From positions 57,057-121,056 of the forward strand of contig JAHHRU010000006.1 in assembly GCA_020025635.1 (NCBI GenBank): 64,000 nucleotides of DNA, read 5' to 3'. This document shows positions 16,942 to 25,717 of the stretch, one piece after another (position 1 is the stretch's first letter; every line of letters begins with the position of its first letter). The notes below the pieces were generated by a model. It made no database searches, was not told where the DNA came from, and saw only the letters and a list, made by a program, of their open reading frames with translations. This DNA is from Allofournierella sp. (GTDB lineage: Bacteria > Bacillota > Clostridia > Oscillospirales > Ruminococcaceae). Made by a program: the position numbers and the translations under genes.

Positions 16942-16969
16942 GGGCGGCCCCTTCCGGCCGCCCATTTTT
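16942..16969 (+). terminator. Terminator after the DegV gene
   Basis: A GGGCGGCC / GGCCGCCC perfect stem, then ATTTTTA. It lies just before the ribosome site of the phosphoesterase, so read-through may supply that gene. Confidence 0.75.
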
Positions 16970-16988
16970 AAAAACGGAGGAGATCCGG

Positions 16989-17822
16989 ATGAATTCCAGT
17001 TCCAAAAACACTCTGCTTTCCCCCGCCGAAAAAGCGGCCCTTGGTGCCGGGGTCTCGGCCATTGCCGCAGCCGGCCTGGGCCTTGCCTACTATGCCGCCC
17101 GGGTCGAGCCGGAAACCCTCACCGTAACCCGGCCCAAACTTTGCAGAAAGCCCCCGGTAAAGACCCTGTTTTTCAGCGACCTGCATCTGGGCCCCATGTA
17201 CGGCCCGGATCATCTGGCCCATGTGGTGGATGCCATCAACCGCCAGCAGCCGCAGCTGGTGGTGTTTGGCGGCGATTTTTTTGCAAAGTTCCTGCGGGAT
17301 GCCCACATGCTGCCCTTTCGCTGGCTGGTGCAGCAGCTGAGCCGCATCCAGGCCCCTTTGGGCAAATATGCGGTGCTGGGCAACCACGAAATGCGCCAGG
17401 GTGCCCGGCCCTTTTATGAGCTGCTCTTTTCCGAAGCGGGCTTTCGTGTTTTGTGGGACGAGATCGTTTCCCCCGCGCCGGGCATTGCCATCTGCGGCCT
17501 TTCCCCCTATTCCAACGGCCGCATCCTGAAAGAAATGCCTCAAAAGGGCTGGCGGCTGGTGCTTTGCCACATGCCGGACAAATGCCGCTATCTGAATTTG
17601 AAAAACGCCGATCTTGTGCTGGCCGGCCATTCCCACGCCGGTCAGGTGCGGCTGCCCATCCTGACCAAAATGATTTTGCCGCCGGGCGGCAAGCTCTACC
17701 CCTACGGCCTTTACCAGCCCCAGGGGCCCGAGTGCGCCCAGCTGTTTGTGAGCCGGGGCATCGGCATGAGCGGGGTGCCCTTCCGTTTCCTCGCTCCGCC
17801 GGAACTGGTGGTTCTGGAGTGA
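16989..17822 (+). CDS. Membrane-anchored metallophosphoesterase (YaeI/YkuE-like)
   Basis: A 277-residue protein with an N-terminal hydrophobic segment (residues about 18-38) followed by a calcineurin-like domain: FFSDLHLG (D-x-H), GGDFF (GD), GNHE (GNHD-type), and the C-terminal LAGHSHAGQVRLP (GHxH) metal ligands. This order matches the UDP-2,3-diacylglucosamine pyrophosphatase-like/YkuE group, which is membrane-associated. The substrate is unknown. GGAGGAG precedes the ATG. Confidence 0.9.
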   Translation: MNSSSKNTLLSPAEKAALGAGVSAIAAAGLGLAYYAARVEPETLTVTRPKLCRKPPVKTLFFSDLHLGPMYGPDHLAHVVDAINRQQPQLVVFGGDFFAKFLRDAHMLPFRWLVQQLSRIQAPLGKYAVLGNHEMRQGARPFYELLFSEAGFRVLWDEIVSPAPGIAICGLSPYSNGRILKEMPQKGWRLVLCHMPDKCRYLNLKNADLVLAGHSHAGQVRLPILTKMILPPGGKLYPYGLYQPQGPECAQLFVSRGIGMSGVPFRFLAPPELVVLE

Positions 17823-17839
17823 TCCACAAAAAACAAAAC

Positions 17840-17885
17840 AGGCGCTCTGCCCTTTTCAGAAAGGGTCCTGAGCGCCTATTTTTGT
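17840..17885. terminator. Terminator between phosphoesterase and EamA genes
   Basis: AGGCGCTC-CCCTTT / AAAGGG-GAGCGCCT stem with a short internal bulge, followed by ATTTTTGT. It lies between convergent genes. Confidence 0.85.
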
Positions 17886-17920
17886 ATTATATTGTAAATA
17901 TTATACAAATAGTAAATCAG

Positions 17921-18814
17921 TTACGCCGCTTTGCGCTGTTTTTCCGGCATCTGCGCCAGCAGGATGGCCGCAAACATCAGCGCACAGCCCAAAAGCTCCC
18001 GCAGGGTCAGGGTCTGGCCCAGCAGCACCCACCCGGCCAGCACGCTGAACACACTCTCCAAGCTGAGCACAAGGCTTGCCAGGGTGGGGTCCACCCTGCG
18101 CTGGGCCAAAATCTGCAGGGTATAGCCCACGCCGCTGCTGAGCACGCCCGCATACAAAAGCGGGCCGGCCGCCCCCAGCACCGCCTCAAGGGTGGGCTGT
18201 TCCAGCAAAAGAGCGGGCAGGATGCAGACCACCCCGGCAGTGAAAAACTGGATGCAGGACATTTTCACCCCGTCCACCCGGGGCGAAAAATGATCGATGA
18301 CCAAAATGTGCAGGCTGAACAGGCCGCTGCAGCCAAACAGCAAAAGGTCCCCCGCATCCAGGCCGGAGCCGCTCCAGCAAAGCAGATAAAGCCCGGCCAC
18401 CGCAATGCCCACGGCTGCCCACACCTTTGCACCGGGTGCCCGTTTCACAAAAATGCCCAGCACCGGCACAATAACGATGTACAGGGCCGTGATGAAACCG
18501 GCCTTGCCCACCGCCGCATACAGAAGCCCCCACTGCTGCAAAGAGGATGCCGCCGCCAGCACCAGCCCGCAGAGCACACCGCCCAGCCACAGATCCTTTT
18601 TGTTCTGCTTTTGGGGCCGGGGCTCTTGCTTTTCACCAGAAAGGCTCTGTGCATAAAAAGCTGCTGGTAAAAGGGCCAATGCCCCAATGAAGCTGCGCAG
18701 GGCGTTGAAGCTCAGCGGCCCCAAAAGATCGTTGCCCACACTTTGCGCCACAAAGGCACTGCCCCAGATCAGGGCGGTGAGCATCAGCAAAAACAAAGAT
18801 CCGTTGCGTTTCAT
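17921..18814 (-). CDS. EamA/DMT-family transporter
   Basis: A 297-residue protein with about 10 transmembrane segments in two EamA repeats. The N-terminal repeat begins LMLTALIWGSAFVAQSVGNDLLGPLSFNALRSFIGALALLP, and the second repeat carries VDPTLASLVLSLESVFSVLAGWVLLGQTLTLRELLGCALMFAAILLAQ, the conserved carboxy motif. Such proteins export or exchange amino acids or nucleotide sugars; no substrate is assignable. AAAGGA is upstream of the ATG. Confidence 0.9.
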   Translation of the reverse strand: MKRNGSLFLLMLTALIWGSAFVAQSVGNDLLGPLSFNALRSFIGALALLPAAFYAQSLSGEKQEPRPQKQNKKDLWLGGVLCGLVLAAASSLQQWGLLYAAVGKAGFITALYIVIVPVLGIFVKRAPGAKVWAAVGIAVAGLYLLCWSGSGLDAGDLLLFGCSGLFSLHILVIDHFSPRVDGVKMSCIQFFTAGVVCILPALLLEQPTLEAVLGAAGPLLYAGVLSSGVGYTLQILAQRRVDPTLASLVLSLESVFSVLAGWVLLGQTLTLRELLGCALMFAAILLAQMPEKQRKAA

Positions 18815-18865
18815 ATCGCTTTCATCCTTTACCGCAAAAAAAGAGTATTGGTGTCAGTGTACTAC

Positions 18866-18898
18866 AAAAGGCCGGCGCTGGTCAAGCGCCGGCCTTTT
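18866..18898 (-). terminator. Terminator after the redoxin-fold gene
   Basis: A perfect AAAAGGCCGGCGCT / AGCGCCGGCCTTTT stem with a 5-base loop. The stem ends in T4 on the minus strand. Confidence 0.8.
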
Positions 18899-18934
18899 AA
18901 CTATTCAAAAATTCTGGATTTTTATACTGCCTGC

Positions 18935-19885
18935 TTATCGGTCCAAAAAGCCCAGCTTGGCAAGGTCCACCTGCTTTTTTGCGTCCGGGGCGGCCGGTGC
19001 GGCAGGGGCTTCGGGCTGGGCAGGTTCGGCGGGCATTTGGTACTCTGCAAACATTTCGTCCGCTTCTTTTGCTGCAAAAAGGCTCTGACCCCAGTCTTCC
19101 TCAAAGGCCGGTTCCTCATCTGGCTGGCGGGCCGGTTCAATGGAAGCCGCATCCCGAAGGAACTGCGGGTCCACATCCTTTGGCCCGGCGCCGGCGGCTT
19201 CTTCATCCGCCTGTTCCTGCCGTTCATGGGCAAAGCTGTGGCGGAAAAGATCCTCCTTGACGGGGATTTCCTCCTGCTCCACCCGGTTTTCCCGGGGCTC
19301 CATCACCAGGTCGAGATCCTCTTCTTTGGGGGGCAAGGCGGCCAAAAGGCCTTCCATCACCCGCTGCATGGCACCGCAGTTTTCGGGCATATCGGTGAGC
19401 GACTGGCCGTAGTGGGCAAACAGAACCTCGCCTTTTTCGGCCACCACCGCAGTGAGCGGCAGCTGCTGGGGCTCTTTGCGGTTTTCTTCAAAGCCGCGCT
19501 TTTTGGCCCGGTTGATGATCTTAAGCGCCTTGAAGGAATAGCTTCGCAGCCAGTTTGTTTCCTTTTCCACGCCGAAATACTCATACAGCACCCCTTCTGC
19601 ATCGCAGATGAGCGGATACGGCAGGCTTTCTTCCTGCATGGCTTCTGCGATCACCTGGGGGCGGGTCTGCACCACACACACCAGGCGGGCATCCCAAAGC
19701 TGATCGATGGTCTGCGCATATTCCATGATATAATGGCGGCTCAGCGGGTGGCCGAAATTGCGCAGGAACACCAGCATCACAGGCTTGCTGCCTTCCAAAA
19801 GCTCATAAAAGCTTTTCTGCGCTTCATAAGGGGTATCATATCGAAATTCCGGGATCACGCTTCCCTGAGTCAGCTTACTGGTCAT
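18935..19885 (-). CDS. Redoxin (AhpC/TSA, PRXL2-like) fold protein lacking the catalytic cysteines
   Basis: A 316-residue protein. Residues 1-185 follow the peroxiredoxin-like pattern: a strand MLVFLRNFG, then LVCVVQTRPQVI, PLICDAEGVLYEYFGV and LPLTAVVAEKGEVLFAHYG. At the usual FGCxxC active site the sequence is FGHPLSR, so the two cysteines are replaced by His46 and Ser49. Residues about 190-316 are an acidic, Pro/Ala/Glu-rich, probably disordered tail ending KKQVDLAKLGFLDR. A redox role is therefore doubtful; a scaffold or sensor role is inference. The start at 19885 follows AAGGAGAAGG. Promoter: TTGACA-16-TAGAAT. Confidence 0.72.
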   Translation of the reverse strand: MTSKLTQGSVIPEFRYDTPYEAQKSFYELLEGSKPVMLVFLRNFGHPLSRHYIMEYAQTIDQLWDARLVCVVQTRPQVIAEAMQEESLPYPLICDAEGVLYEYFGVEKETNWLRSYSFKALKIINRAKKRGFEENRKEPQQLPLTAVVAEKGEVLFAHYGQSLTDMPENCGAMQRVMEGLLAALPPKEEDLDLVMEPRENRVEQEEIPVKEDLFRHSFAHERQEQADEEAAGAGPKDVDPQFLRDAASIEPARQPDEEPAFEEDWGQSLFAAKEADEMFAEYQMPAEPAQPEAPAAPAAPDAKKQVDLAKLGFLDR

Positions 19886-19926
19886 GACCTTCTCCTTTTC
19901 AGCATATTCTTGCACTTTCTCTTCTT

Positions 19927-19954
19927 ATTCTACACGCTGTACACCAGCTGTCAA
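19927..19954 (-). promoter_or_regulatory. Promoter for the redoxin-fold gene
   Basis: Minus-strand TTGACA (19949-19954), 16-bp spacer, TAGAAT (19927-19932). Confidence 0.65.
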
Positions 19955-20145
19955 GAACTGCCGGCAGGGAGGCGGAGATTTTATCCCTGGTTTTTTCGGT
20001 TTCAGGCACCTGTTTCGAAACATTTCCAAAGCAGGGCCGTGCCATACCGGCAAAAAAAGGTTCCTTTATGAAGCACGCAAAATCCCTTCCGTTCATGCCT
20101 GCCCAGGGCCCATCGGAATGCTGCGGCTTGCTGATTTTTGCGCAC

Positions 20146-20190
20146 AAAAAAGCCGGCCCTTCCGAAATTTTCGGAAAGACCGGCGCTTTT
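20146..20190 (-). terminator. Terminator of nadE
   Basis: Stem GCCGG...TCCGAAA / TTTCGGA...CCGGC. On the minus strand it is followed by T6. Confidence 0.87.
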
Positions 20191-20196
20191 GCTTTT

Positions 20197-22131
20197 TTAG
20201 AAATCCAGGAACACATCCGGGTCCGCATCGCTGGGCATGCGCCAGTCGCCGCGGGGCGACAGCGAGATGGGGCCGGCCTTTACGCCGTCCGGCATGCAGC
20301 TGCGCTTGAACTGCTGGGCGAAGAACCGCTTGTAGAAGGTGGTGAGGGTGGAGCGGATGGTTTCCACCGGCACCTCCGGCCAGGCAAGGCAGGCCATGCG
20401 GAAGATGCGCTGCGGCTCATAGCCATGCTTCATCATGTGATACAGGGCAAAGTCATGCAGATCGTACTTGCCGATGGCATCTTCGGTTTTCTGCACCATG
20501 CTGCCATCCTCGGCCACCGGCAGAAGCTCCGGGCTCACCGGGGTATCCAGGATGTCCAGCAAAACCGGGGCCAGCTGCGGGTCCTTTTGGGCGTGCCAGC
20601 GCACCATGGCCTTGATAAAGGTCTTGGGCAGCGAGCCGTTCACCCCGTACATGCTCATCTGGTCGCCGTTGTAGGTGCACCAGCCCAAAGCCAGCTCCGA
20701 CAGATCGCCGGTGCCCACCACAAGGCCGCCCTCCTGGTTGGCAAGGTCCATCAGGATCTGGGTGCGCTCACGGGCCTGGGTGTTTTCAAAGGTCACATCA
20801 TACAGGTCACGGGGGTGGCCCAGATCATCCAGATGCTGCTCCACCGCCTTGCGGATGTCGACCTCCCGGTATTCGGCCCCCATCAGGCGGCACAGCTCGG
20901 CGCCGTTGGAATGGGTGCGCCGGGTGGTGCCCACGCAGGGCATGGAAACGGCCAGCACATCCCGGGGGCTGCGGCCCAGCTCCTTCATGGCATCCACGGC
21001 TGCGATAAAGGCAAGGGTGCTGTCAAGGCCGCCCGAAAGACCGATCACAGCCCGCTTAAGGCCGGTTTTTTCCAGCCGCTGTGCAAGGCCCATGGCCTGG
21101 ATGCGGGCGGTTTCGGCGCACTTCTGGGCCAGTTCTTCCGGGTCAGAGGGAACAAAGGGCAGCCGCTCCAGCGGGCGCAGGTGCAGGGCATCATCCACCT
21201 TTTCCTGCGCACACACAAGGCTGCCGTCCAGCCGCACCTGGCGGTGGGCCGGGGCCTGGGAAATATCCACAAAGGAGGCACGGCCCACCCGCTCATTGCG
21301 GGAACGCTCCAGATCCAGCACCCCGTGCACGGCAGAGCCGGCCTTGGGATACATGGCCTCGGCCAGCACCTCACCGCACTCGCACACCAGCGTATGGCCC
21401 GAGAACAGCAGGTCGGTGGTGGATTCGCTTGCCCCTGCGGAAACATACACATAGCCGCAGCAGCAGCGGGCGGACTGCATATTCACCAGCTGGCGGCGGT
21501 AGGCACTTTTGCCGGCCGTCTCGTTGCTGGCCGACGGGTTCAAAATCAGGTTTGCGCCGGCCATGCAGGCAAAGCCGCTGGGCGGGGCCGGCACCCAAAG
21601 GTCCTCGCACACATCCAGGCCGATCACCACGTTTTCGTCGCAGTCGCTCAAAAGGATGTCCTCGCCGAAGGGGATCTCCAGCCAGCCTTCCTCGGTGTGC
21701 CAGCGCAGGGTATCGCTGCGGCGGTGGTTTGCGGGCACGAACCAGCGTTTTTCATTGAATTCGCCGTAGTTGGGCAGGTTGATCTTGGGCAGCACCGCAA
21801 CGGGCTTTCCTTTGTAAAGGTAAACCGCGCAGTTGAACAGCTGCTGGTCGGCCCGGATGGGCGCACCCACCACCACAAGGCCCTCATAGTGAAGCTGCTG
21901 CCAGACGGCCTTTGCCAGCCACAAAACCTGGCTGCGGGCTTCATCGATGAGGAGGCTCTGGTTGAACAGGTCCCCGCAGGTGTAGCCGGTAAGCGAAAGC
22001 TCCGGGAAAAGGATCACGTTCGCCTCACGGTTCTGCTCCACGATCTTTAAAATTTCGGCTGCGTTCTTTTTGGGAGAGGCCAGGTGCACATAGGGCACTG
22101 CTGCCGCCACTCGTACCAGTTGCTGCTTCAT
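20197..22131 (-). CDS. nadE: Glutamine-dependent NAD+ synthetase
   Basis: A 644-residue two-domain enzyme that amidates nicotinate adenine dinucleotide. The N-terminal nitrilase-like glutaminase domain carries the catalytic triad: Glu in LFPELSLTGYTCGDLF, Lys in VLPKINLPNYGEFNEKRWF and Cys in IGLDVCEDLWVP. The C-terminal synthetase domain has the PP-loop AVIGLSGGLDSTLAFIAAVDA, and GTGDLSELALGWCTYNGDQMSMYGVNGSLPKT. The length is normal for the glutamine-dependent class. It lies downstream of mgsA with about 100 bp between. Confidence 0.96.
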   Translation of the reverse strand: MKQQLVRVAAAVPYVHLASPKKNAAEILKIVEQNREANVILFPELSLTGYTCGDLFNQSLLIDEARSQVLWLAKAVWQQLHYEGLVVVGAPIRADQQLFNCAVYLYKGKPVAVLPKINLPNYGEFNEKRWFVPANHRRSDTLRWHTEEGWLEIPFGEDILLSDCDENVVIGLDVCEDLWVPAPPSGFACMAGANLILNPSASNETAGKSAYRRQLVNMQSARCCCGYVYVSAGASESTTDLLFSGHTLVCECGEVLAEAMYPKAGSAVHGVLDLERSRNERVGRASFVDISQAPAHRQVRLDGSLVCAQEKVDDALHLRPLERLPFVPSDPEELAQKCAETARIQAMGLAQRLEKTGLKRAVIGLSGGLDSTLAFIAAVDAMKELGRSPRDVLAVSMPCVGTTRRTHSNGAELCRLMGAEYREVDIRKAVEQHLDDLGHPRDLYDVTFENTQARERTQILMDLANQEGGLVVGTGDLSELALGWCTYNGDQMSMYGVNGSLPKTFIKAMVRWHAQKDPQLAPVLLDILDTPVSPELLPVAEDGSMVQKTEDAIGKYDLHDFALYHMMKHGYEPQRIFRMACLAWPEVPVETIRSTLTTFYKRFFAQQFKRSCMPDGVKAGPISLSPRGDWRMPSDADPDVFLDF

Positions 22132-22172
22132 GTTTGCTTTTTCCCCTTTCGCCGCAAAAGCGGCATCCCTTC

Positions 22173-22214
22173 AAAAAGGCCCCCGAAGCGTCCTGCCCGG
22201 ACCATTCGGAGGCC
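22173..22214 (-). terminator. Terminator of mgsA
   Basis: GGCCCCCGAA / TTCGGAGGCC stem (one mismatch) with a 16-base loop. A T-run follows on the minus strand. Confidence 0.75.
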
Positions 22215-22235
22215 GTTTATTCATTTTAGAATTGC

Positions 22236-22643
22236 TCAGCCCGCATGCGGGTTCACAATGTTGCGCCATTCCAGGTCGCCGCGCTCAAGGCCGTGGATCA
22301 GCACCTCGGCGGTTGCAATGTTGGTTGCAAGCGGGATGTTGCGCACATCGCACAGGCGCAGCAGGTTCATCTCATTGGGCTCATGCGGCTTTGCGCTGAT
22401 GGGGTCCCGGAAGAACAGCAGCAGGTCGATCTCGTTGCAGGCAATGCGGGCCGCGACCTGCTGGTCGCCGCCATGGCTGCCGGGCAGGCACAGGTCCACC
22501 GGCAGGCCGGTCGCTTCCCGCACCATTTTGCCGGTGGTGCCGGTGGCGATCAGGTTGTGCTGTGCCAAAACGCCGCAGTAAGCAATGCAGAACTGAACCA
22601 TCAGCTCTTTCTTGGCGTCGTGTGCAATCAAGGCAATATTCAT
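22236..22643 (-). CDS. mgsA: Methylglyoxal synthase
   Basis: A 135-residue enzyme converting dihydroxyacetone phosphate to methylglyoxal plus phosphate. Family motifs: [11 protein letters not shown] at the N-terminus, [15 protein letters not shown] phosphate-binding loop, [12 protein letters not shown] containing the catalytic Asp region, [35 protein letters not shown]. It sits at the end of the mre-pbp2-minD block, a location seen in many Clostridia, and probably shares the minD transcript. Confidence 0.95.
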   Translation of the reverse strand: MNIALIAHDAKKELMVQFCIAYCGVLAQHNLIATGTTGKMVREATGLPVDLCLPGSHGGDQQVAARIACNEIDLLLFFRDPISAKPHEPNEMNLLRLCDVRNIPLATNIATAEVLIHGLERGDLEWRNIVNPHAG

Positions 22644-22710
22644 GTTTATAAAGCCTCCTCTGTAAAATCAGTTGGGAAATATCAAAGCGAATGTCAGTCT
22701 GCTCTTTGTG

Positions 22711-23445
22711 TCAGTGCCGAACCGCCAGGGGCACCTGCTCCCCCAGAATGCGGCGGGCAAGATTGTCCAGTGCAGTAAAGGCGGTGCACCCTTCCGAAAG
22801 GGCATATCCGCCGCTGGCGGCCTGCTGGATCTGGTCGCTTTCGGGCACCACAGCGATCAGCTGGGCCGCCACTGTGTCGATGCATTCATCCAGATCCCGC
22901 ACAGCGCCGCCAAAGCTGCGGCTGGTGACACGGTTCATCACCAGGCGCACGTTTTTAAGGCCTGCATCCACCAGCTCGTCCGCCGCGATGCGCCCGTCCC
23001 GCAGGGTGACCGGGTCCGGCGTGAGCACCAGCAGGGCCATGCTGCTTACCCGGCTGGCCGCCTGAAAAGGCGCCCCCAGCCCGGCAGCGGTATCAACCAG
23101 GATAAAATCAAAATACCGGGCCATCCGGTCCACCAGGACCTTCAGGGCCTCGGGTTTCACTACACCATTTTCATAAGGGGCCGATATCACCGAAAGCCCT
23201 TTGTAGATCGGGCTTTCCACCACGGCCTTATCCCCCTCGCAGCGGCCGGAAAGCACATCGGAAATATCGTAAACGGTTTTGCCGTATACCCCCGAAATGA
23301 TATCCACGCTGCGCAGGCCTGAATCCAGTTCAATGAGCAGCACCTTTTTGCCGCGGGCCGCAAGCCGGCTGCCCGCCAGCACCGATAAGGTGCTTTTTCC
23401 GGTGCCGCCCTTGCCGGACGCCACCATCAAAACCTTTGCTCTCAG
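22711..23445 (-). CDS. minD: MinD/ParA-type P-loop ATPase, predicted CTG start
   Basis: A 244-residue deviant Walker A ATPase. The Walker A is SGKGGTGKST (canonical MinD has KGGVGKT), switch I/II regions are VLLIELDSGLRSVDII and FILVDTAAGLG, and the C-terminus is a candidate amphipathic helix (FTALDNLARRILGEQVPL). I place the start at CTG 23445, 8 bases after GGAGGG (23454-23459), giving (M)RAKVLMVASGKGG, the expected N-terminus. The TTG/ATG at 23430/23427 are about 23 bases from the ribosome site and would truncate the first strand. It lies between pbp2 and mgsA with no minC or minE in the window, so it may be a MinD paralogue. Confidence 0.8.
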   Translation of the reverse strand: MRAKVLMVASGKGGTGKSTLSVLAGSRLAARGKKVLLIELDSGLRSVDIISGVYGKTVYDISDVLSGRCEGDKAVVESPIYKGLSVISAPYENGVVKPEALKVLVDRMARYFDFILVDTAAGLGAPFQAASRVSSMALLVLTPDPVTLRDGRIAADELVDAGLKNVRLVMNRVTSRSFGGAVRDLDECIDTVAAQLIAVVPESDQIQQAASGGYALSEGCTAFTALDNLARRILGEQVPLAVRH

Positions 23446-23528
23446 AAAACAGTCCCTCCTTCTTTTGCGCCGCCAAATGCCGCGCGGGAGGGCCTCATCC
23501 CCTGCGGAGCCATTTCGCCCACGGTATA

Positions 23529-23557
23529 ATCATAACACAATCTGTGTATAATGCAAA
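23529..23557 (-). promoter_or_regulatory. Promoter for minD-mgsA
   Basis: Minus-strand TTTGCA (23552-23557), 17-bp spacer, TATGAT (23529-23534). An ACACA-atc-TGTGT inverted repeat (23535-23547) lies within the spacer. Confidence 0.5.
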
Positions 23558-23625
23558 GTATTTTTGGTACACAAACAGTCGTTTTTTGTCATTTGCTCAG
23601 TTTCTTTTGTACAAACGGCCCTCTG

Positions 23626-25713
23626 TCAAGGCAGGAAAACACCCTCACGCTCCGGCTGCAGGGCACTTGTTTTTTCCACAAAATAGGCATTGAAAATGTC
23701 CTTTACCAGCGGGTTCAGGTTGGAACCGCCGCCGCCGTATTCGATCACTGCGCCAATGGCGATCTGCGGGTCCTCCACCGGGCCGTAGGCGATGATGGCA
23801 CTGTTCACATAATGGATGCCCTTTACCGGGTCGAAATATTCCCCTCGCTGGGGGCTGCCGGTTTTCACCGCCAGTGTGATGGGGTAGCCGTGCAGCGCCG
23901 AATAGCTCTGGGCTGCCAGCACCATGCCCTGCTCCACTGCGGCAAACGCATCCTCATGGCCCTCGATGCGGCTTTCCACCTGGCCGTCAAAGCTTTCCAC
24001 CAGCTCGCCGGTGTTGCTGTCACGGTAGCCGGAAATATAATGGGTTTTATACCGCACGCCCTTGTTTGCCAGGGTAGAGGCGTAGGTTGCCAGCTGCACC
24101 GGGGTAACGGCGGTGTTGCCCTGGCCGATGGCAGCCATCAGCTCAAGGCCCTTGGTAAAGTTTTTGTCATCGGTGTGGGTCAGGCGGCCGGTGCTTTCCG
24201 GCAGTTCCACACCGGTGGGGCCTGCAAGACCCAGTTTCTGGGCCATATCGTTCACTTTGTCCACACCCAGGCGCCGGCCCAGATCATAGAAATAGGTGTT
24301 GCAGCTGTACTGAAGCGCTTCATACAGGTTCAGGCTGTCACCGTGCACATGCTTGATGCCCTCGCACTTGGGGCCGCCGGAAGTCACATAGTAGTTGTAG
24401 GAAGCGCCCGCGCCGCCGCAGCGCACCGGCTCCTCTTCGGGGGTGACCATCCCATCCACAAGGCCTGCCAGCGCAACCACCGGCTTATAGGTGGAGCCAG
24501 GCTCATAAAGGCCCTGCAAAGGCCGGTTCAGCATGGGAAGGCCCGGGTCGCTTGCGTATTCGGAATAGCGGCTGCTGTAAAGGTTCGAATCGTAGCTGGG
24601 ATAGGTGCTGCTGGCAAGGATGCCGCCGGTTTTCACATCGATCACCACCACCGATGCGGCGGTGGCCTCTTTGCCCTTGCCGGGCTTTGCGTTTTCCTGC
24701 AGGTTCTTTACCAGGCGCTCCAAAGCCTCGTTGCAGCTCTTCTGCAGATCCCGGTCCAGGGTGGAAACAGCGGTGCGGCCCGGCTGCGGTTTTTTGACCA
24801 CCGAGCTGGACACGATCACGCCGTTTTTGTCACGGCCCACCTGCTTGATGCCGTCCTTGCCGCGCAGCTGGCTTTCGCAGGCCTTTTCCAGGCCGGAACG
24901 GCCGATCAGGTCGTTCATTTTATAGCCCTTGTCCTTCAAGGGATAGCTCACGCTGCCGTCCTCGCCGGTGACCTTCCAGTCCTCGGCAAAGATCGCGCCC
25001 ACGGTGCCCAGCAGATGGGGCGCAAGGGTGCCGTCTTCATAAATGCGGTAGCTGGTTTCGGTGATGTCGGCGCCTTTGCTGGTAAGGCCCCGCTCCCGCA
25101 CCACCGCAACGGTACGCAGGCTCACGTCCTTCGCCAGGATGAAATTGCTCACATCGCTGAAGCCTTCCACCACCATCTGGTAGCGCACACCGGCAAGGCG
25201 GCGCTGCCATTCCGGGGGATACTCCTCCAGCTCATACCGGTCCACCAGCATTTCCATCACCTGGTCGGCGGTGGCATACTGCTGTTTCCCCACATAGTTT
25301 TTCAACTCTTCCAGCATCTTCTGGGCGTGGGGCTGGTCCTGCTGGATGAACTCCCAGCCGCCCCCGGCAGCCGGGCCGATGGGCATCTGGTCGTTCCACT
25401 GATCGCCGCTGTCCATCAAAATGCCGATGAGCTCTGCCAGCATCTCGTTCAGGTCATCGGTGAGCATGAGCTTGTTGATCACCAGGTTGTAGCCCGAAGC
25501 ATTGCTGGCAAGGCTTCGGCCGTAGCGGTCCACGATGTCGCCCCGGGCGGCGGTGATGCGGAACTCATAGTTGGTCACCGCATCCGCCTTTTGCAGCAGC
25601 TCTTCGCCCTGCACCAGCTGATACTGCACCAGCCGCAGCACAAAGGCCGAAACTGCCAGCGCAACGATCACGATCATGGCGGCAAGGCGGCGCAGGATGG
25701 TCTTTCTGTCCAT
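23626..25713 (-). CDS. mrdA: Penicillin-binding protein 2 (elongasome transpeptidase)
   Basis: A 695-residue class B PBP. Order: cytoplasmic basic start, one transmembrane helix (about 10-30), a PBP dimerisation domain with RGDIVDRYGRSLASN, then transpeptidase with the active-site motif EPGSTYKPV (Ser near residue 406), SCNTYFYDLG (SxN) and VKTGSPQ (KTG). It cross-links peptidoglycan during cell elongation with MreBCD and RodA. It starts 4 bp after mreD stops (translational coupling). rodA is not in this window. Confidence 0.93.
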   Translation of the reverse strand: MDRKTILRRLAAMIVIVALAVSAFVLRLVQYQLVQGEELLQKADAVTNYEFRITAARGDIVDRYGRSLASNASGYNLVINKLMLTDDLNEMLAELIGILMDSGDQWNDQMPIGPAAGGGWEFIQQDQPHAQKMLEELKNYVGKQQYATADQVMEMLVDRYELEEYPPEWQRRLAGVRYQMVVEGFSDVSNFILAKDVSLRTVAVVRERGLTSKGADITETSYRIYEDGTLAPHLLGTVGAIFAEDWKVTGEDGSVSYPLKDKGYKMNDLIGRSGLEKACESQLRGKDGIKQVGRDKNGVIVSSSVVKKPQPGRTAVSTLDRDLQKSCNEALERLVKNLQENAKPGKGKEATAASVVVIDVKTGGILASSTYPSYDSNLYSSRYSEYASDPGLPMLNRPLQGLYEPGSTYKPVVALAGLVDGMVTPEEEPVRCGGAGASYNYYVTSGGPKCEGIKHVHGDSLNLYEALQYSCNTYFYDLGRRLGVDKVNDMAQKLGLAGPTGVELPESTGRLTHTDDKNFTKGLELMAAIGQGNTAVTPVQLATYASTLANKGVRYKTHYISGYRDSNTGELVESFDGQVESRIEGHEDAFAAVEQGMVLAAQSYSALHGYPITLAVKTGSPQRGEYFDPVKGIHYVNSAIIAYGPVEDPQIAIGAVIEYGGGGSNLNPLVKDIFNAYFVEKTSALQPEREGVFLP

Positions 25714-25717
25714 ATCG

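Larger units (their letters stand above)
19886..20196. other. 311-bp intergenic region
   Basis: It holds the promoter of the redoxin-fold gene on the left and the nadE terminator on the right. I see no credible gene in between; small open frames there lack ribosome sites. Confidence 0.6.

Noticed and set aside
20068..22050. A 660-codon plus-strand open frame opposite nadE
   Set aside because: nadE has complete catalytic motifs on the minus strand; the plus frame lacks a start site.
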